Source of the DNA: CAZIPZ01 sp964541075
GTDB taxonomy: Bacteria > Acidobacteriota > Terriglobia > 20CM-2-55-15
Direction of reading: 5' to 3'
Length of the DNA: 33,732 nt
NCBI GenBank assembly: GCA_964541075.1
Contig: CAZIPZ010000014.1
Coordinates: 1 to 33,732 of the forward strand
A program made the position numbers and the translations under genes. A model generated the notes under the pieces. The model was given only the letters and a program-made list of their open reading frames with translations. It was not told the origin of the DNA and made no database searches. Shown piece by piece: positions 32,409-33,732 of this stretch (position 1 is its first letter; each line of letters begins with the position of its first letter).

Positions 32409-33557
32409 ATGAACGCACAGATGCTATCGAAGCCGATGATCTTGGAGCCCAAGAAGAAAAGCGCCGCCCTATCTCATTTTGAAAAGGCACTAAGGGAAAG
32501 ATTCGTTGGTCAGGATGAAGCCGTCAAACAGCTCGCGGACGTATTTCAGACGGTGCTTGCTGGAATGACATTGGGCGGACGCCCGATCGCAAACCTTCTA
32601 TTCCTCGGGCCTACAGGTTCTGGAAAGACTCGGTTAGTGGAAGCTGCGGCTGAAATTCTCTTCGGCAGTCCATCGGCATTTATCAAGATCGATTGCGCCG
32701 AGTTCCAACACAGCCACGAAATCTCCAAGTTGATAGGGTCCCCGCCGGGCTACATAGGACACCGTGAGACTCAACCCGCGATCACTCAACAAACGCTTGA
32801 CCAGTCTCACACCGAGAAACTGAAGCTGAGCTTTGTCCTATTCGACGAAATAGAGAAGGCGAATGATGCACTTTGGCAGTTACTCCTGGGCATCCTCGAT
32901 AAAGCGGTCCTGACGCTCGGAGACAATCGCAAAGTGGATTTTTCTCGCACTGTAGTTTTCATGACTTCCAATCTTGGCGCCAGTGAAATGACTCGCCTTG
33001 TGACGGGGGGAATTGGCTTTGCGCCGGCAACGGTGCAAGAACAGCCGCGGGAACTGGACCGAAGAATTCAACGAGTGGCGATAGATGCGGCCAAGCGCAG
33101 GTTCTCACCCGAATTCATGAATAGGATAGACAAGGTCGTCGTATTCCAGACACTCCATCGCGATGAAATGCGGCAGGTATTGGACCTCGAGCTCGCCGCG
33201 CTGCACAAAAGGATCATGCAGTCGCAAGAAGGAAACGTGTTTGCCTTTGAGTGCACACCTACCGCGAAGGAGTTCCTCTTGAACGCAGGCGCAGACCCGC
33301 AATATGGTGCGCGCCATTTGAAACGCGCCATTGAGCGTCACCTCGTTGCACCTCTAGCAAGTCTGATAGCGACAGGGCAAGTAGAAATCGGCGACATCAT
33401 CGAGGTGGACGTCGCCGTCGACGGCGAAAGTCTCGTTTTCACCAAGCAGGACATGAAATTCTGGAGTTCAGGCGGCGGATCCGGTAATTCGCCGGATGTT
33501 GCCGGACCAGACCATTACTTGCCTCCCGAACTCTGGTTTAAGACGGCTGGACGGTAG
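32409..33557 (+). CDS. Single-ring Clp-type AAA+ ATPase
   Basis: The 382-residue protein is equivalent to the second (D2) ring of ClpA/B/C plus the small C-terminal domain. Walker A GPTGSGKT is at 67-74, the pore loop GYIGH at 114-118, Walker B SFVLFDEIEK at 141-150, sensor 1 FMTSNLG near 184-190, the arginine finger region PEFMNRIDK near 235 and sensor 2 GARHLKRAIE near 303. The N-terminal domain and D1 ring are absent. At 201-204 the sequence GIGF sits where ClpA and ClpC carry an IGL/VGF loop that docks to ClpP. It would be an ATP-driven unfoldase, and ClpP partnering is an inference. No clpP is in the window. Confidence 0.85.
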   Translation: MNAQMLSKPMILEPKKKSAALSHFEKALRERFVGQDEAVKQLADVFQTVLAGMTLGGRPIANLLFLGPTGSGKTRLVEAAAEILFGSPSAFIKIDCAEFQHSHEISKLIGSPPGYIGHRETQPAITQQTLDQSHTEKLKLSFVLFDEIEKANDALWQLLLGILDKAVLTLGDNRKVDFSRTVVFMTSNLGASEMTRLVTGGIGFAPATVQEQPRELDRRIQRVAIDAAKRRFSPEFMNRIDKVVVFQTLHRDEMRQVLDLELAALHKRIMQSQEGNVFAFECTPTAKEFLLNAGADPQYGARHLKRAIERHLVAPLASLIATGQVEIGDIIEVDVAVDGESLVFTKQDMKFWSSGGGSGNSPDVAGPDHYLPPELWFKTAGR

Positions 33558-33667
33558 GGTTTATGGGAGCCTTGAGAGTTGGTCAGCCCGCAGTGTTGTG
33601 CGCCTAACCATTAATGTGCTCGCAATGCGAGCAACATCGTCCAATTGTGTCGAAGAAAGGAAAGCCC

Positions 33668-33732
33668 ATGAGCATGCTGGACCGCGTGCGGCTGAAGCAG
33701 GTTCTCTACAACTTGTTGAGTAACGCCATCAA
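33668..33732 (+). CDS. Histidine-kinase-like ATPase domain, cut by window edge
   Basis: From ATG 33668, with GAAAGGA 6 bases upstream, the frame reads MSMLDRVRLKQVLYNLLSNAI. The block RLKQVLYNLLSNAI is the N box of the histidine-kinase HATPase domain. An earlier in-frame ATG at 33614 would add 18 residues, with a stop just before it. No phosphorylated-histidine (DHp) segment can fit between the start and the N box, so this is either a stand-alone HATPase protein or a 5'-truncated kinase. The rest lies outside the window. Confidence 0.5.
   Translation, partial: MSMLDRVRLKQVLYNLLSNAI

Noticed and set aside
1..33732. tRNA, rRNA and riboswitch genes
   Set aside because: I saw no cloverleaf, rRNA core sequence or recognisable riboswitch by eye; a covariance-model scan would be needed to exclude small RNAs.

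Overview
The window reads as chromosomal DNA from a Gram-negative, moderately GC-rich bacterium. It encodes Sec and Tat export signals, periplasmic adaptor proteins of MacA/HlyD type, a multiheme c-type cytochrome and a PEP-CTERM-like C-terminus. Abundant MacB/FtsX-type ABC exporters, a Zn-ribbon/phosphoribosyltransferase/BON/CBS stress-type gene set and PEP-CTERM together suggest Acidobacteriota or a neighbouring phylum. That assignment is inference; there is no rRNA or tRNA gene to confirm it.

Region by region. (1) 1-725: a secreted PEP-CTERM-like protein, minus strand. (2) 970-1644: a DUF523/TudS-like Cys protein. (3) 1734-6905, minus strand, tightly coupled: acetyl-CoA-synthetase-like ligase, thiamine-dependent 2-oxoacid (or acetoin) dehydrogenase E1 alpha, E1 beta, lipoyl-E2 acyltransferase and an acyl carrier protein, with no E3. 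(4) 6906-8035: a 1.1-kb gene-free stretch with degenerate 21-bp tandem repeats in two opposed arrays, probably the end repeats of a lost IS21-like element. (5) 8036-9510: a Tat-exported molybdopterin oxidoreductase and a DUF998 membrane protein. (6) 9622-14939, minus strand: an exporter operon of double-FtsX permease, membrane-fusion protein, Met-rich periplasmic protein and ATPase; a strong 15-bp imperfect stem-loop lies between the second and third genes.

(7) 15409-20178, plus strand: a small membrane protein, two alpha/beta hydrolases, a helix-hairpin-helix PolX-like protein lacking the polymerase core, and a Zn-ribbon mini-protein translationally coupled to a phosphoribosyltransferase. 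(8) 20316-22118, minus strand: a secreted helical protein and an isoprenylcysteine-methyltransferase-like membrane protein. (9) 22252-25701, plus strand: a MacA / MacB-ATPase / MacB-permease operon with overlapping genes. (10) 26092-28478: a tetraheme cytochrome built from four tandem repeats, then a COG2187 kinase-like protein. (11) 28489-33732: a divergent PRPP synthetase, a triple-BON protein, a two-CBS protein, a ZIP metal transporter, a single-ring Clp-type AAA+ ATPase and the edge of a histidine-kinase ATPase domain.

Regions 7, 8 and 11 look like a stress/dormancy island: PRPP synthesis and use, BON and CBS proteins, Clp unfoldase, DNA-binding HhH protein. Gene decay is visible inside it: a 3' remnant of a second phosphoribosyltransferase near 21400 and a C-terminal remnant of dihydropteroate synthase near 30351-30650. 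The most novel-looking signals are the 21-bp arrays, the ligase-E1-E2-ACP operon, the Met-rich subunit in the ABC operon with its stem-loop, and the island with its remnants.
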